This document shows, piece after piece, positions 39,200 to 54,918 of a DNA stretch of 64,000 bases; positions within the stretch are counted from its first letter, which is position 1, and each line of letters starts with the position of its first letter. The notes below the pieces were generated by a model that did not search any database, was not told where the DNA came from, and saw only the letters and a list, made by a program, of their open reading frames with translations. Location of the stretch: NCBI RefSeq assembly GCF_004339665.1, contig NZ_SMMU01000006.1, positions 50,616 through 114,615 on the forward strand, read 5' to 3'. The DNA comes from Azotobacter chroococcum (GTDB lineage: Bacteria > Pseudomonadota > Gammaproteobacteria > Pseudomonadales > Pseudomonadaceae). A program made the translations under genes and the position numbers.

Positions 39200-40612
39200 C
39201 TAGCGGACGCTGGGGCCGATGAAGCGGCTTTCAGAGTCTTGTTGAATGCTCGGGTCGTCGGCGGACTGTATCCTGAAAACGATGTCGTTGGTGCTCGAGG
39301 GCAGTTTCTCCGGATCGATGGACAGCTCCACCGGGACCGACAGGATTTCCCCGGCAGCGGCCCGCACCTCGCGCTGACCCTCATAGATCAGGCCGTCCAG
39401 GCCCTTGGCTTCGATCATGAAGGTTAGGTCGCGCTGGGCCTTGTTCATGACCTTCAGGATATAGACGTTCTCGATGCGGCCATTGTCATTTTCGCGATAG
39501 AGCACCCGGTCCTTCAATACGTCAAGTTCGACCAGGGAGCGGTTGGACACGGCGTATCCGAACAGGCTTGTCATGGCGATCAGTGCAATGGCATAGCCGA
39601 TCAGGCGCGGGCGCAGCAGATGGGTCTTCTCGCCGGACAGCGTGTGTTCGGTGGTATAGCTGATCAGGCCCTTCGGATAGTTCATCTTTTCCATGATGGT
39701 GTCACAGGCATCGATGCAGGCGGCACAGCCGATGCATTCGAACTGCAGACCATCGCGGATATCGATGCCGGTGGGGCAGACCTGGACGCACATGGTGCAG
39801 TCGATGCAGTCGCCCAGGCCCTGCGCCTTGTAGTCGATGCCCTTCTTGCGCGGGCCGCGCTTTTCGCCGCGGTTCGGATCGTAGGAGACGATCAGCGTGT
39901 CCTTGTCGAACATCACGCTCTGGAAGCGGGCATAGGGGCACATGTAGATGCACACCTGTTCCCGGAGGAAACCGGCGTTGCCATAGGTGGCCAGGGTGAA
40001 GAAGGCGATCCAGAACAGGGCCCAGCCTCCGACCTCGAAGGTCAGCAGATCGGGCACCAACTGACGAATGGGGGTGAAATAGCCGACGAAGGTGATGGCG
40101 GTGAGCAGGGCGACACCCAGCCAGATGCCATGCTTGGCCATCCTGCGGAGGAGTTTCTGGCCGCTCATCGGGGCCTTGTCCAGTTTCATGCGCTGGTTGC
40201 GGTCGCCTTCGGTGACCTTTTCCGCCCACATGTAGACCCACGTGAAGACGCTCTGCGGACAGGTGTAGCCGCACCAGACACGCCCGGCGAAGACGGTGAC
40301 GAAGAACAGGCCGAAGGCGCAGATGATCAGCAGCCAGGACAAGAGCATGAAGTCCTGCGGCCAGAAGGTCGCGCCGAAGATGTAGAACTTGCGCTCCGGC
40401 AGGTCCCACCAGACGGCCTGGCGGCCATCCCAGTTCAACCAGGCGGTGCCGAAAAAGAGAATGAAAAGTACCAGGCCACCGACGCGCCGCAGGTTGCGGT
40501 ACAGGCCGGTAAAGGCGCGTGTGTAGATTTTTTCACGTTGGACATAGAGGTCGACGTTGTCGCTGTCTTTGTCCGCGGGGGTGACGTCTTGGACGGGAAT
40601 TTGCTCGCTCAT
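39200..40612 (-). CDS. ccoG: cbb3 oxidase accessory ferredoxin CcoG
   Basis: A 470-residue membrane protein with two 4Fe-4S ferredoxin motifs (CIDCTMCVQVCPTG and CIGCAACIDACD), an additional CGYTCPQSVF motif in the membrane part, and a C-terminal Ig-like domain (RENDNGRIENVYILKVMNKAQ). CcoG acts in copper reduction during cbb3 biogenesis. I use ATG 40612 (MSEQIPVQD); the TTG just before it is unnecessary. It is separated from ccoP by about 130 bases holding two hairpins. Confidence 0.95.
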   Translation of the reverse strand: MSEQIPVQDVTPADKDSDNVDLYVQREKIYTRAFTGLYRNLRRVGGLVLFILFFGTAWLNWDGRQAVWWDLPERKFYIFGATFWPQDFMLLSWLLIICAFGLFFVTVFAGRVWCGYTCPQSVFTWVYMWAEKVTEGDRNQRMKLDKAPMSGQKLLRRMAKHGIWLGVALLTAITFVGYFTPIRQLVPDLLTFEVGGWALFWIAFFTLATYGNAGFLREQVCIYMCPYARFQSVMFDKDTLIVSYDPNRGEKRGPRKKGIDYKAQGLGDCIDCTMCVQVCPTGIDIRDGLQFECIGCAACIDACDTIMEKMNYPKGLISYTTEHTLSGEKTHLLRPRLIGYAIALIAMTSLFGYAVSNRSLVELDVLKDRVLYRENDNGRIENVYILKVMNKAQRDLTFMIEAKGLDGLIYEGQREVRAAAGEILSVPVELSIDPEKLPSSTNDIVFRIQSADDPSIQQDSESRFIGPSVR

Positions 40613-40642
40613 CAATGCTTACCACGGCGTTGGAGGGTGACT

Positions 40643-40735
40643 CGGCCGATATGGAATCGGCCGTAGTCAGTTTACCTTTTGGTAGATTGTAGACCTGGCG
40701 AGTCGAATGCAGGTGCGACCGCTGGTCGCGCCTGC
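40643..40735 (-). terminator. Two hairpins between ccoP and ccoG
   Basis: CGGCCGAT/ATCGGCCG (40643-40663, perfect 8 bp) and a 12-bp stem GCAGGTGCGACC / GGTCGCGCCTGC with one G-T pair (40709-40735). The second lies directly after the ccoP stop. Neither has a T-tract. Together they probably lower read-through from the highly expressed ccoNOQP structural operon into ccoGHIS. Confidence 0.55.
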
Positions 40736-40741
40736 AGGCGA

Positions 40742-41671
40742 TCATTTCTCCGTGGCTTTGCTCGACAGGCTGTACACGTACGCGGCTACCAGGTGAGCCT
40801 TGTCGTTGCCGAGGAACTCCTTGTGGGATGGCATGTTGCCATTGCGTCCATGGCGCAGGGTCTGCTGAACCTGGGCGAAGCTGGAGCCATAGAGCCATAC
40901 GCGGTCGGTCAGGTTGGGAGCGCCCATGGCCTGGACGCCTGTGCCCTCGGGGCCATGGCAGACCACGCAGTTGGTCTGGAAGATCTTCTGGCCGGCGGCC
41001 AGGTCGACCTCGACGCCTTCCGGGGCTTTCAGGCCGGCGAGACTGCGCACATAGGCGGCAGTGTTCTTGATCCCTTCCTCGCCAATCACGTCCTTCCAGG
41101 CCGGCATGGCTGCCTTGCGGCCTTCCATGATGCTGGTCTTGATGGTCTCCGGCTCGCCGCCGTACAGCCAGTCGTTGTCCGTCAGGTTGGGGAAGCCATA
41201 GGCACCCTTGGCGTCGGAGCCGTGGCATACGGAGCAGTTGGAGGCAAAGATGCGCCCGCCCATCTTCAGGGCCTGCTCTTGCTTGGCTGCTTCCTCGATC
41301 GGCATGGCGGCGTATTTCTGGAACAGCGGGCCGTATTGCTCGTCGGCCTTGGTCATTTCCTTCTGGTACTGGTTGACGCCGGTCCAGCCTTCTTCGTAGC
41401 CGGGCAGCACGCCCTTCCAGTTGCCCAGTCCCGGGTAGAGGATCAGATAGCCGACCGCGAAGATCACGGTGCCGAGGAACAGCCAGAACCACCACTTGGG
41501 CAGCGGATTGTCATACTCCTCGATCCCGTCGAAGGAATGCCCCATGGTCTGGTCGGTGCTGCCCTTGCGTTCGCCTTTGCGAGTCGCGAAAAGCAGCCAG
41601 GTAACGGCGACGATGGTCCCGAGGGTCAGCAGGGTGATGTACGAACTCCAGAATGAAGTCAATGAAGTCAT
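40742..41671 (-). CDS. ccoP: cbb3 oxidase diheme subunit CcoP
   Basis: A 309-residue membrane-anchored diheme cytochrome c. There are two N-terminal helices ([14 protein letters not shown] and [20 protein letters not shown]) and two CxxCH heme sites ([21 protein letters not shown] and [23 protein letters not shown]). It passes electrons from c-type cytochromes to CcoO. The start overlaps the end of ccoQ (41668-41671). Confidence 0.96.
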   Translation of the reverse strand: MTSLTSFWSSYITLLTLGTIVAVTWLLFATRKGERKGSTDQTMGHSFDGIEEYDNPLPKWWFWLFLGTVIFAVGYLILYPGLGNWKGVLPGYEEGWTGVNQYQKEMTKADEQYGPLFQKYAAMPIEEAAKQEQALKMGGRIFASNCSVCHGSDAKGAYGFPNLTDNDWLYGGEPETIKTSIMEGRKAAMPAWKDVIGEEGIKNTAAYVRSLAGLKAPEGVEVDLAAGQKIFQTNCVVCHGPEGTGVQAMGAPNLTDRVWLYGSSFAQVQQTLRHGRNGNMPSHKEFLGNDKAHLVAAYVYSLSSKATEK

Positions 41672-41853
41672 TCGTTCTTGCTCCTAGAAGCTTTGTCGTC
41701 ACGCTTCCTGGACTCGGGCTCATCGTCGAAGGGCAGGTTGGCGGCTTCGTCAAAGCTCTTTTTGCGTTTGCTGCTGAAGACCCAGATCAGCATTCCCACG
41801 AAGGCGATCAGCACCAGAGCGGTGCCCAGTCCGCGAAGAGTCCCGATATCCAT
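41668..41853 (-). CDS. ccoQ: cbb3 oxidase subunit CcoQ
   Basis: A 61-residue single-helix subunit: [20 protein letters not shown], then a charged tail ([21 protein letters not shown]). The FDEAANLPF segment is typical of CcoQ. It stabilises the interaction of CcoP with the CcoNO core. It lies six bases after ccoO and overlaps ccoP. Confidence 0.95.
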   Translation of the reverse strand: MDIGTLRGLGTALVLIAFVGMLIWVFSSKRKKSFDEAANLPFDDEPESRKRDDKASRSKNE

Positions 41854-41859
41854 GATGCG

Positions 41860-42467
41860 TTACCGTTTGGTTTTGATGGAGGTGCCGAGAACCTGGAGAT
41901 AGGCCACCAAGGCGTCCATTTCGGTCTTGCCCTTGACCGACTCCCGGGCACCGGCGATGTCTTCGTCGGTGTAGGGCACGCCGAGGGTGCGCATGGCTTT
42001 CATCTTGTCGGCAGTGTTCTCGCCAGTCAGCTTGTGTTCGACCAGCCAGGGATAGGCAGGCATCTTCGATTCCGGCACCACGTTGCGCGGGTTGTACAGG
42101 TGCGCACGCTGCCAGTCGTCGGAGTAGCGGCCGCCTACGCGGGCCAGGTCGGGACCGGTACGCTTGGAGCCCCAGAGAAACGGGTGGTCCCAGACGCTCT
42201 CACCGGCAACCGAGTAGTGACCATAGCGCTCGGTTTCGGCACGGAACGGGCGAACCATCTGCGAGTGGCAGCTGACGCAGCCTTCCTTGATGTAGATGTC
42301 GCGCCCCTCCAGTTGCAGGGCGGTATAAGGCTTCATGCCCTCCACCGGCTCGTTGACGACGTCCTGGAAGAACAGCGGAACGATCTGGGTCAGGCCGCCG
42401 ATACTGACGGCGGCGACCATGAACAGGCCCAGCAGGCCAATGTTCTTTTCGAGTACTTCGTGCTTCA

Positions 42468-42468
<1 letters not shown>
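41860..42468 (-). CDS. ccoO: cbb3 oxidase monoheme subunit CcoO
   Basis: A 202-residue membrane-anchored monoheme cytochrome c: N-terminal helix ([21 protein letters not shown]), heme site [22 protein letters not shown], distal methionine in [11 protein letters not shown]. It hands electrons to the CcoN active site. The start overlaps the ccoN stop (TAATG). Confidence 0.96.
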
Positions 42469-44278
<1,810 letters not shown>

Positions 44279-44971
44279 ATGGTGAATGGGCAAGTTGTCT
44301 GTATTGACGTAGATCAATGCCCGCAGGACGCCAATGGGATTGGACCATGGCTGTGGAGCGGTCCGTCGCCTGCCGCGGCGGATGCCTGTCTGATCCTGGC
44401 TCACGGCGCTGGAGCTCCGATGGACAGCGAGTTCATGACGGGCATGGCTGAACGCCTTGCTGTCCGCGGGGTCGCAGTGGTGCGCTTCGAATTTCCCTAT
44501 ATGGCCGCACGGCGGCGAGGGGCGGGCAGACGTCCTCCCGATCCACAGGACCGCCTGCTGGATTGCTGGCGTGAGACTTATTCACTATTGCGCCAGCGGA
44601 TCTCCACACCTCTGGCGATCGGCGGCAAGTCCATGGGGGGGCGCATGGCAAGTCTGCTGGCAGACGAATTGGGGGCCGATGCGCTTGTCTGCCTGGGTTA
44701 TCCCTTTCATCCTGCAGGCAAAACGGACAAGCCGAGAACGGCTCACCTGGCAGGGATCAGAACACCTGCCTTGATCGTTCAAGGGGAGCGTGACGCCATG
44801 GGCAAGCGGGGTACAGTGATGGGGTATTCCTTGTCTGCGGCGATATGCCTGCACTGGCTGGCCTCGGCTGATCATGATCTGAAACCCCTCAGGGCTTCTG
44901 GGTTCACCCATGAATATCATCTTGATATGGCGGCAGATACCGTTGCGAAGTTTTTACAGTCTCTTGGTTGA
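44279..44971 (+). CDS. Alpha/beta-hydrolase family protein
   Basis: A 230-residue hydrolase of the KANL3/Tex30-like alpha/beta-hydrolase family found in many proteobacteria. LILAHGAGAPMDSEFM forms the oxyanion region, IGGKSMGGRMASLLADE carries the nucleophile serine (GKSMGG), TPALIVQGERDAMG holds the acidic residue, and HDLKPLRASGF the histidine. The substrate is unknown. The start is uncertain: the ATG at 44279 directly abuts GGGGAAGG, and no better in-frame start exists before the conserved region. An Anr-like box lies within codons 9-13. Confidence 0.75.
   Translation: MVNGQVVCIDVDQCPQDANGIGPWLWSGPSPAAADACLILAHGAGAPMDSEFMTGMAERLAVRGVAVVRFEFPYMAARRRGAGRRPPDPQDRLLDCWRETYSLLRQRISTPLAIGGKSMGGRMASLLADELGADALVCLGYPFHPAGKTDKPRTAHLAGIRTPALIVQGERDAMGKRGTVMGYSLSAAICLHWLASADHDLKPLRASGFTHEYHLDMAADTVAKFLQSLG
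44304..44317 (-). promoter_or_regulatory. Anr/Fnr-like box inside hydrolase 5' end
   Basis: TTGACGTAGATCAA matches TTGAY-N4-ATCAA. It lies inside the predicted beginning of the hydrolase gene and about 400 bases upstream of ccoN. If used for ccoN, a start near 44269 and a long leader would result; the -10 there (CATCCT) is weak. Confidence 0.6.
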
Positions 44972-45881
44972 CGTGGCCTGATATCTTTTTGATGGTATTT
45001 GGCATTGCCGTATTCAGCGATCATTGTCTCGTGATTATGGCAATTTACCATGAGTCATTATGGCTGTTTGCTATTGCTAGAGACTGGTTGGCCATTATTT
45101 TTAATTGGCTTATGGTTTCGCTTGGGTAACTTCATCGCTATGATTGGGTTTTTCTTGCACCCGAGCCGCTTTCAGTCGTACAGCTGTTGATTGTGGGTGA
45201 GCTAATTGCTGGCATTTTGATTGCGCGCCGATTGGTCTCGGAGTTGATAAAGATCGAACTGCAGCAGCGCCAGTGCTTAATATCGTATTGCCATGGCGAT
45301 CATTGGCTATCTTGAACGGAAGGTCGGCCCTTGCAAGTGGAGGGATAGGCTTGAAATTGCGGCGGTACCCCTGAGTGCCTGTCATCTCCTGGGGTGTCGA
45401 GAGCGGACAGAGCCATGCATATACGAGCGTAACGCAAACTCATGCCTGTTGATGGGGTGGCGTTGAGCCAGTCCTGATAGGGATATGAATTTGACTATGT
45501 AATAGGGATATATATTCCTTTGGGGCAAGAGTGGCGCAAGGCTCGACAGTGTCTTGTTTCAGACTTGCGTACGACCACTGTTTTGGTTGCTAGTTGCAAA
45601 AAGAGGTTTTTCGAGGGTGTGTCATTTCTTGTCCGCTACTGGCCTTTGGCTATTTCACTTGGGCAATCCACTGTTGTGGCGGACAACTGCTCCTGTATGG
45701 GTTGGCTGGTGAGCACCTCTCGATACCGTAAGTGCAGGGCGCATCTTCCTCACTTCGGTAGCTGATAGTCTCTGCAGGGTGGTGAAGCGCTGTCTTCTCA
45801 CCCGCGGGGTCGTCGGTCGAACGGATTCACTGCTGTCTTGGTTCAGTTAGGCGGCATGCAAAACGACACTCAGGAGGCGCT
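44972..45881. other. Gene-poor AT-richer stretch
   Basis: About 910 bases without a supportable protein gene. Short frames exist on both strands (for example 45110-45385 minus and 45520-45765 plus) but lack ribosome-binding sites and any family feature. The base composition is clearly more AT-rich than the flanks. ATAGGGATAT occurs twice (45477-45486 and 45502-45511), and TTGACT at 45491 followed by TATATT-like bases could be a promoter. An unannotated small RNA or decayed genes are possible. Confidence 0.45.
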
Positions 45882-46216
45882 ATGGATTGGCATTCAATTC
45901 CCAGGAAGAAGAGGGGGAATGGTGTAGTACTCGTTACGGGGCTGGCTTGCTGCTGGTTGCTGTTCAGTGCGGTGGCTGCAGAGGGGAAGCGCACGGTTGT
46001 GGCCGACACTCCTGTGAGGCAGCACGGGAGCCTCAAATATGTCAGTGTTGACCTGCCCGGCGCTGCCGGAGGTCGGCAATGGGCATCCGACCCGCAATGG
46101 AGCGTGCCGGCTTTTACCGATATCGCTAGACAGACGGTACAGAACCCCGAACAGGATGCTTTGGAGCCGGCACAGCAGCCGATCGCCCGTCTCAAGGAAG
46201 CACCCGTCTGGCGTTT

Positions 46217-46220
<4 letters not shown>
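45882..46220 (+). CDS. Hypothetical exported or anchored protein
   Basis: A 112-residue protein with a strong AGGAGG ribosome-binding site four bases before the [23 protein letters not shown] and the following hydrophobic [13 protein letters not shown] look like a signal peptide or membrane anchor with cleavage near AVAAEG. The mature part ([26 protein letters not shown]) has no domain I recognise. It converges on acnA, its stop codon overlapping the acnA stop by a few bases. The strong translation signal argues for a real gene of unknown function. Confidence 0.55.
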
Positions 46221-48904
<2,684 letters not shown>

Positions 48905-49081
48905 GGGGTTTCTCCGGGAGTGTTCGGCAGAGCAGGCTTCTTGATGGGACACTGTTCCAAGCTAGTTCCGCCCGCCGCGACTCGCCAGTCGAATGGACTG
49001 CCGGGCAGGCCCGCTGCCGTCGAATTGGCTATCATGCGCGGCCCTGAAGGCGATGGGATTTCTCGAGGAAAAATGCCGACC

Positions 49082-50131
49082 ATGAACAGCCTGTTGTTGC
49101 ATTGCCGTCCCGGTTTCGAAGGCGAGGTCTGCGCCGAGATCGGCGAACACGCCGGGCGCCTGGGCGTGGCCGGCTATGCCAGGGCCAGGCCGAACAGCGC
49201 CCATGCCGAGTTCGTCTGCAGCGAACCGGGCGGCGCCGAGCGACTGATGCACGGGCTGCGCTTCGCCGGGCTGATCTTTCCCCGCCAGTGGGCGCGCGGC
49301 GGTTTCGTCGAGCTGCCGGAGAGCGAGCGCATCGGCGTCCTGCTCGAGCGCCTGGCCGACTACCCGATCTGCGGCAGCCTCTGGCTGGAGGTGCTGGACA
49401 GCAACGAAGGCAAGGAGCTGTCGACCTTCTGCCGCAAGTTCGAGGTGCCGCTGCGCAAGGCGCTGCTCAAGGCTGGCCGGCTGCTGGATGATCAGCGCAA
49501 GCCGCGCCTGCTGCTGACCTTCAGGAGCGGCCGCGAGGTCTTCCTCGGCCTGGCCGAGGCGGACAACTCGGCCGCCTGGCCGATGGGCATCCCGCGCCTG
49601 AGGTTCCCCCGCGAGGCGCCCAGCCGTTCGACCCTCAAACTGGAGGAGGCCTGGCATCAGTTCATCCCGCGCGAGGCATGGGACCTGCGCCTGGCACCGG
49701 GAATGACCGCCGTGGACCTCGGCGCCGCACCCGGCGGCTGGACCTGGCAGCTGGTCAACCGGCACATGAAGGTGACCGCGGTGGACAACGGGCCGATGGC
49801 GCCGAGCCTGATGGATTCCGGGCTGGTCGGGCACGTCCGCGCCGATGGCTTCGTCTTCCGTCCGCGCCGGCCGGTCGACTGGATGGTCTGCGACATCGTC
49901 GAGAAGCCCGCCCGCACGGCCGCACTGATCGAGACCTGGCTCGGCGAGGGACTTTGTCGCGAGGCGGTGGTCAACCTCAAGCTGCCGATGAAGCAGCGTT
50001 ATGCCGAAGTACGCCGCCTGCTCGAGCGCATCGGCGATGGCCTGGCCGCGCGTGGCGTGAAGGCGTCCATCGCCTGCCGGCAGCTCTACCACGACCGCGA
50101 GGAAGTGACCTGCCATCTGCGCCGGCTGTAG
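49082..50131 (+). CDS. rlmM: 23S rRNA 2'-O-methyltransferase RlmM
   Basis: Methylates the 2'-OH of C2498 in 23S rRNA using SAM. The 349-residue protein starts MNSLLLHCRPGFEGEVCAEI, like E. coli RlmM. A THUMP-like N-terminal domain is followed by the Rossmann methyltransferase domain with LGAAPGGWTWQLVNRHMKV and DWMVCDIVEKPART. The catalytic lysine/aspartate motifs (VVNLKLPMKQR) are present. ATG 49073 lies too close to GAGGAA; ATG 49082 matches both family and spacing. Confidence 0.94.
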   Translation: MNSLLLHCRPGFEGEVCAEIGEHAGRLGVAGYARARPNSAHAEFVCSEPGGAERLMHGLRFAGLIFPRQWARGGFVELPESERIGVLLERLADYPICGSLWLEVLDSNEGKELSTFCRKFEVPLRKALLKAGRLLDDQRKPRLLLTFRSGREVFLGLAEADNSAAWPMGIPRLRFPREAPSRSTLKLEEAWHQFIPREAWDLRLAPGMTAVDLGAAPGGWTWQLVNRHMKVTAVDNGPMAPSLMDSGLVGHVRADGFVFRPRRPVDWMVCDIVEKPARTAALIETWLGEGLCREAVVNLKLPMKQRYAEVRRLLERIGDGLAARGVKASIACRQLYHDREEVTCHLRRL

Positions 50132-50194
50132 TCGCCGGGGTGACCCGGGCCGCTGCTTCGGCGACAATGCCCCACCGGTTTTCTGGAGTTAGCC

Positions 50195-50452
50195 ATGTCC
50201 CAGCCCGATCCCGCCAGCCTGGCCGTCGACGCGATTCTCGATGCCACCGGCCTCAACTGTCCCGAGCCGGTGATGCTGTTGCACAACAAGGTCCGCGACC
50301 TGGCGGCCGGCGGTCTGCTCAAGGTGATCGCCACCGATCCCTCGACCCGTCGCGACATCCCCAAGTTCTGCATCTTCCTCGGTCATGAGTTGCTCGGGCA
50401 GCAGGACGAGGGCGGAACCTACCTGTACTGGATTCGCAAGAAGGCGGAATAG
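50195..50452 (+). CDS. tusA: TusA-like sulfurtransferase
   Basis: An 85-residue sulfur-carrier protein with the invariant CPEP motif ([21 protein letters not shown]). The cysteine forms a persulfide in sulfur relay to tRNA thiolation or molybdenum cofactor maturation. [20 protein letters not shown] is the conserved second half. The order rlmM-tusA is conserved in pseudomonads. Confidence 0.93.
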   Translation: MSQPDPASLAVDAILDATGLNCPEPVMLLHNKVRDLAAGGLLKVIATDPSTRRDIPKFCIFLGHELLGQQDEGGTYLYWIRKKAE

Positions 50453-50622
50453 ATGGCGTGTCGGCCGTGCCGGACCGTCTGCAAAAGCCGGGCATGAGTT
50501 TGCCGGTTCTGTGAGCCCGTTTTGGGTTCCGGAGAAGGGCAAATTGATCTCCCGTGGGTGCCCGTTATCGTGGCGATGCGTGGTCATGGAACCCCGCGCT
50601 TAACGACACAAGGAGTGCACCC

Positions 50623-50973
50623 ATGCGCAAGAACCCGTTTTCCTCCCTCCTGTTTGCCCTGCTGGCCAGCGCCTCTGTCGCCGTCTCGGCAGCGGAAGCG
50701 CCCAAGGCCGAGATCGCCAAGCCGGCCGTGACCCAGCCCGTACAGCCTGCCCAGGCTGTCCAGGCGACGGCTACGGTCAAGGTCGATCTCAACACTGCCG
50801 ATGCGGCAACGCTCGAGCGCGAGCTGCTGGGGATTGGCGCTACCAAGGCCCAGGCCATCATCGACTACCGGCAGGCCCATGGGCCGTTCGCCTCGGTGGA
50901 CGAGCTGCTGGAGGTCAAGGGAATCGGCACTGCGACACTGGAAAAGAACCGCGCCCGCTTGAGCGTCAACTGA
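50623..50973 (+). CDS. ComEA-like helix-hairpin-helix protein
   Basis: A 116-residue exported DNA-binding protein. The signal peptide MRKNPFSSLLFALLASASVA is followed by an Ala/Pro/Lys linker and a C-terminal ComEA domain: VDLNTADAATLERELLGIGATKAQAIIDYRQAHGPFASVDELLEVKGIGTATLEKNRARL. Two helix-hairpin-helix motifs (GIGATKA, VKGIGTA) suit double-stranded DNA binding in the periplasm. In Pseudomonas such proteins are annotated as competence-like; involvement in DNA uptake here is inferred. The start follows ACAAGGAGTGCACCC. Confidence 0.88.
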   Translation: MRKNPFSSLLFALLASASVAVSAAEAPKAEIAKPAVTQPVQPAQAVQATATVKVDLNTADAATLERELLGIGATKAQAIIDYRQAHGPFASVDELLEVKGIGTATLEKNRARLSVN

Positions 50974-51074
50974 TTCGGTGCTGCAGGGGAGGCCGGTCTT
51001 GCGACCGGCCTTTTGCGAAGGCAGGCGGTCGGGACGACTCGTCGCCGGGGGATGTCATTGATCTCCAGGGGGAG

Positions 51075-51102
51075 TTGACTTTCCTTTCACTATCAGTAGG
51101 AT
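51075..51102 (+). promoter_or_regulatory. Promoter of tRNA-Asn
   Basis: TTGACT (51075-51080) and TAGGAT (51097-51102), spacer 16 bases, 13 bases before the tRNA. A typical sigma-70 tRNA promoter. Confidence 0.65.
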
Positions 51103-51114
51103 ACGCACCGTTAT

Positions 51115-51190
<76 letters not shown>

Positions 51191-51195
51191 GATCG

Positions 51196-51229
51196 AAAAA
51201 AGGCCTGATCGCAAGATCAGGCCTTTTTT
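51196..51229. terminator. Bidirectional terminator after tRNA-Asn
   Basis: AAAAAAGGCCTGATC / GATCAGGCCTTTTTT around a GCAA loop. The stem has a T-tract on either strand, so it can stop both the tRNA transcript and the converging aminotransferase transcript. Confidence 0.93.
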
Positions 51230-51294
51230 GTTTTGTCCGCGTTTTGTTCTGCCTGGGGCGGCTCTCGCAGGGAGAGCCGCTCGGAGGCAGGAAG

Positions 51295-52491
51295 TCAGAG
51301 CACCTGGGCGATGGCCTGGGTGACGCTGGAGAGGTTGCGCTGGTTCAGGGCGGCGACGCAGATGCGGCCGGTGGCGACGGCATAGATGCCGAACTCGCTG
51401 CGCAGCCGCTCCACCTGCTCGGCGCTGAGGCCGGAGTAGGAGAACATGCCGCGCTGCTGGGCGACGAAGGCGAAGTCGCGCTTGGCGCCCTGGGTGGCCA
51501 GTTGCTCGACCATGGCCTGGCGCATGCTCTGAATGCGTCCGCGCATCTCGGCCAGTTCGGCTTCCCACAGGGCGCGCAGTTCCGGGCTGTTGAGCACGCT
51601 GGCAACCACGCTGGCGCCGTGGGTCGGCGGGTTCGAGTAGTTGGTGCGGATCACCCGCTTGACCTGCGACAGCACGCGCGCGGCTTCGTCCTTCGAGGCG
51701 GTGACGATGGACAGGGCGCCGACGCGCTCGCCGTAGAGGGAGAAGGACTTGGAGAAGGAGCTGGAGACGAAGAACTGCAGGCCCGATTCGGCGAACAGGC
51801 GCACCGCTGCGGCGTCCTCCTCGATACCGTCGCCGAAGCCCTGGTAGGCGATGTCGAGGAAGGGCACGTGGCCGCCTTCGCGGATCGCTTCCAGCACCTG
51901 CTTCCAGTCGTCGCCGGAGAGGTCGACGCCGGTCGGGTTGTGGCAGCAGGCATGCAGCAGCACGATGGAGCGGGCCGGCAGGGCCTTGATGTCTTCCAGC
52001 ATGCCGGCGCGGTTCAGGCCGTGGCTGGCGGCGTCGTAGTAGCGGTAGCTCTGCACGCGGAAGCCGGCCGATTCGAACAGGGCGCGGTGGTTCTCCCAGC
52101 TCGGGTCGCTGATGGCGACCAGCGCATCCGGCAGCAGGCGCTTGAGGAAGTCGGCACCGACCTTCAGCGCGCCGGTGCCGCCCAGGGCCTGGGCGGTGAC
52201 CACACGGCCGTCGGCAAGCAGCGCGGAGTCGTTGCCGAACAGCAGCTTCTGCACCGCCTGGTCGTAGGCGCCGATGCCTTCGATCGGCAGGTAGCCGCGC
52301 GGCGCATGGGCGGCGATGCGGGCCTTTTCGGCCTCCTCGACGGCGCGCAGCAGGGGAATTCGGCCTTCTTCGTTGTAGTAGACGCCGACGCCGAGGTTGA
52401 CCTTGGTCGGACGGGTATCGGCATTGAATGCTTCGGTGAGGCCAAGGATCGGGTCACGCGGTGCCATTTCTACGGCAGAGAACAGGCTCAT
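51295..52491 (-). CDS. aspC: Aspartate/aromatic aminotransferase
   Basis: A 398-residue PLP-dependent class I aminotransferase of the AspC/TyrB group, transferring amino groups between aspartate or aromatic amino acids and 2-oxoglutarate. It starts MSLFSAVEMAPRDPILGLTE. Visible are the cofactor-contacting LLHACCHNPTGVDLSGDDW segment, FLDIAYQGFGDG, the PLP lysine in VSSSFSKSFSLYGERVGAL, and the C-terminal substrate arginine region. I cannot tell AspC from TyrB specificity. It is divergent from uvrB, as in P. aeruginosa. Confidence 0.92.
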   Translation of the reverse strand: MSLFSAVEMAPRDPILGLTEAFNADTRPTKVNLGVGVYYNEEGRIPLLRAVEEAEKARIAAHAPRGYLPIEGIGAYDQAVQKLLFGNDSALLADGRVVTAQALGGTGALKVGADFLKRLLPDALVAISDPSWENHRALFESAGFRVQSYRYYDAASHGLNRAGMLEDIKALPARSIVLLHACCHNPTGVDLSGDDWKQVLEAIREGGHVPFLDIAYQGFGDGIEEDAAAVRLFAESGLQFFVSSSFSKSFSLYGERVGALSIVTASKDEAARVLSQVKRVIRTNYSNPPTHGASVVASVLNSPELRALWEAELAEMRGRIQSMRQAMVEQLATQGAKRDFAFVAQQRGMFSYSGLSAEQVERLRSEFGIYAVATGRICVAALNQRNLSSVTQAIAQVL

Positions 52492-52752
52492 GGTCGAGGT
52501 GCTCGAAGAAGAAGAGGGTGAAGGGCAAGGCTACAACCCCCACGCAGGGGAAAGTGCCGTCGACCGGGGAGGGGCGGCGGTGCGCGCAGGGGAGTGCAGA
52601 ATCGGGGCGCTAGTATAGCGGCCATGCCGGTCGCCTGCGATATGCTGTCAAGGGTTTTCTGTCAACCATTTGTCGAGGGCGGGGCCGCCGGCCGGGGCTC
52701 GCGCCGATCCTCCGGCAGCACTGTCCGCCCGCAACGCCGAGAGAGGTTTTCC

Positions 52753-54762
<2,010 letters not shown>

Positions 54763-54763
54763 T

Positions 54764-54836
54764 GCGGGCGTAGGGGATGTGAAACCCGCGGTAAATGTCG
54801 GGATGCCACCGGGAGGCGGCGGGTTTCGCCCGCCCT
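54764..54836. repeat. Intergenic stem-loop repeat before gltX
   Basis: Nested inverted repeats: GCGGGCG pairs with the CGCCCGC downstream, and GAAACCCGC (54781-54789) pairs with GCGGGTTTC (54819-54827). The GTAGGG...GGGTTTC content recalls the element after ligA (3406-3467). It may serve as the uvrB terminator and a dispersed repeat. Confidence 0.5.
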
Positions 54837-54918
54837 GCCAGGCTGGAGCCTCCGGCTGCGCGCCTGCTAACATTCGCGCCTTTCATCCTTCCGTTCGTCC
54901 CTTTTTCCGGGAGTCTGC

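Noticed and set aside
45110..45385. 91-codon minus-strand frame in the gene-poor stretch
   Set aside because: No ribosome-binding site, no recognisable motif, and ordinary chance length for this composition.
45520..45765. 81-codon plus-strand frame in the gene-poor stretch
   Set aside because: Cysteine-rich random-looking sequence and weak start context; not supported.
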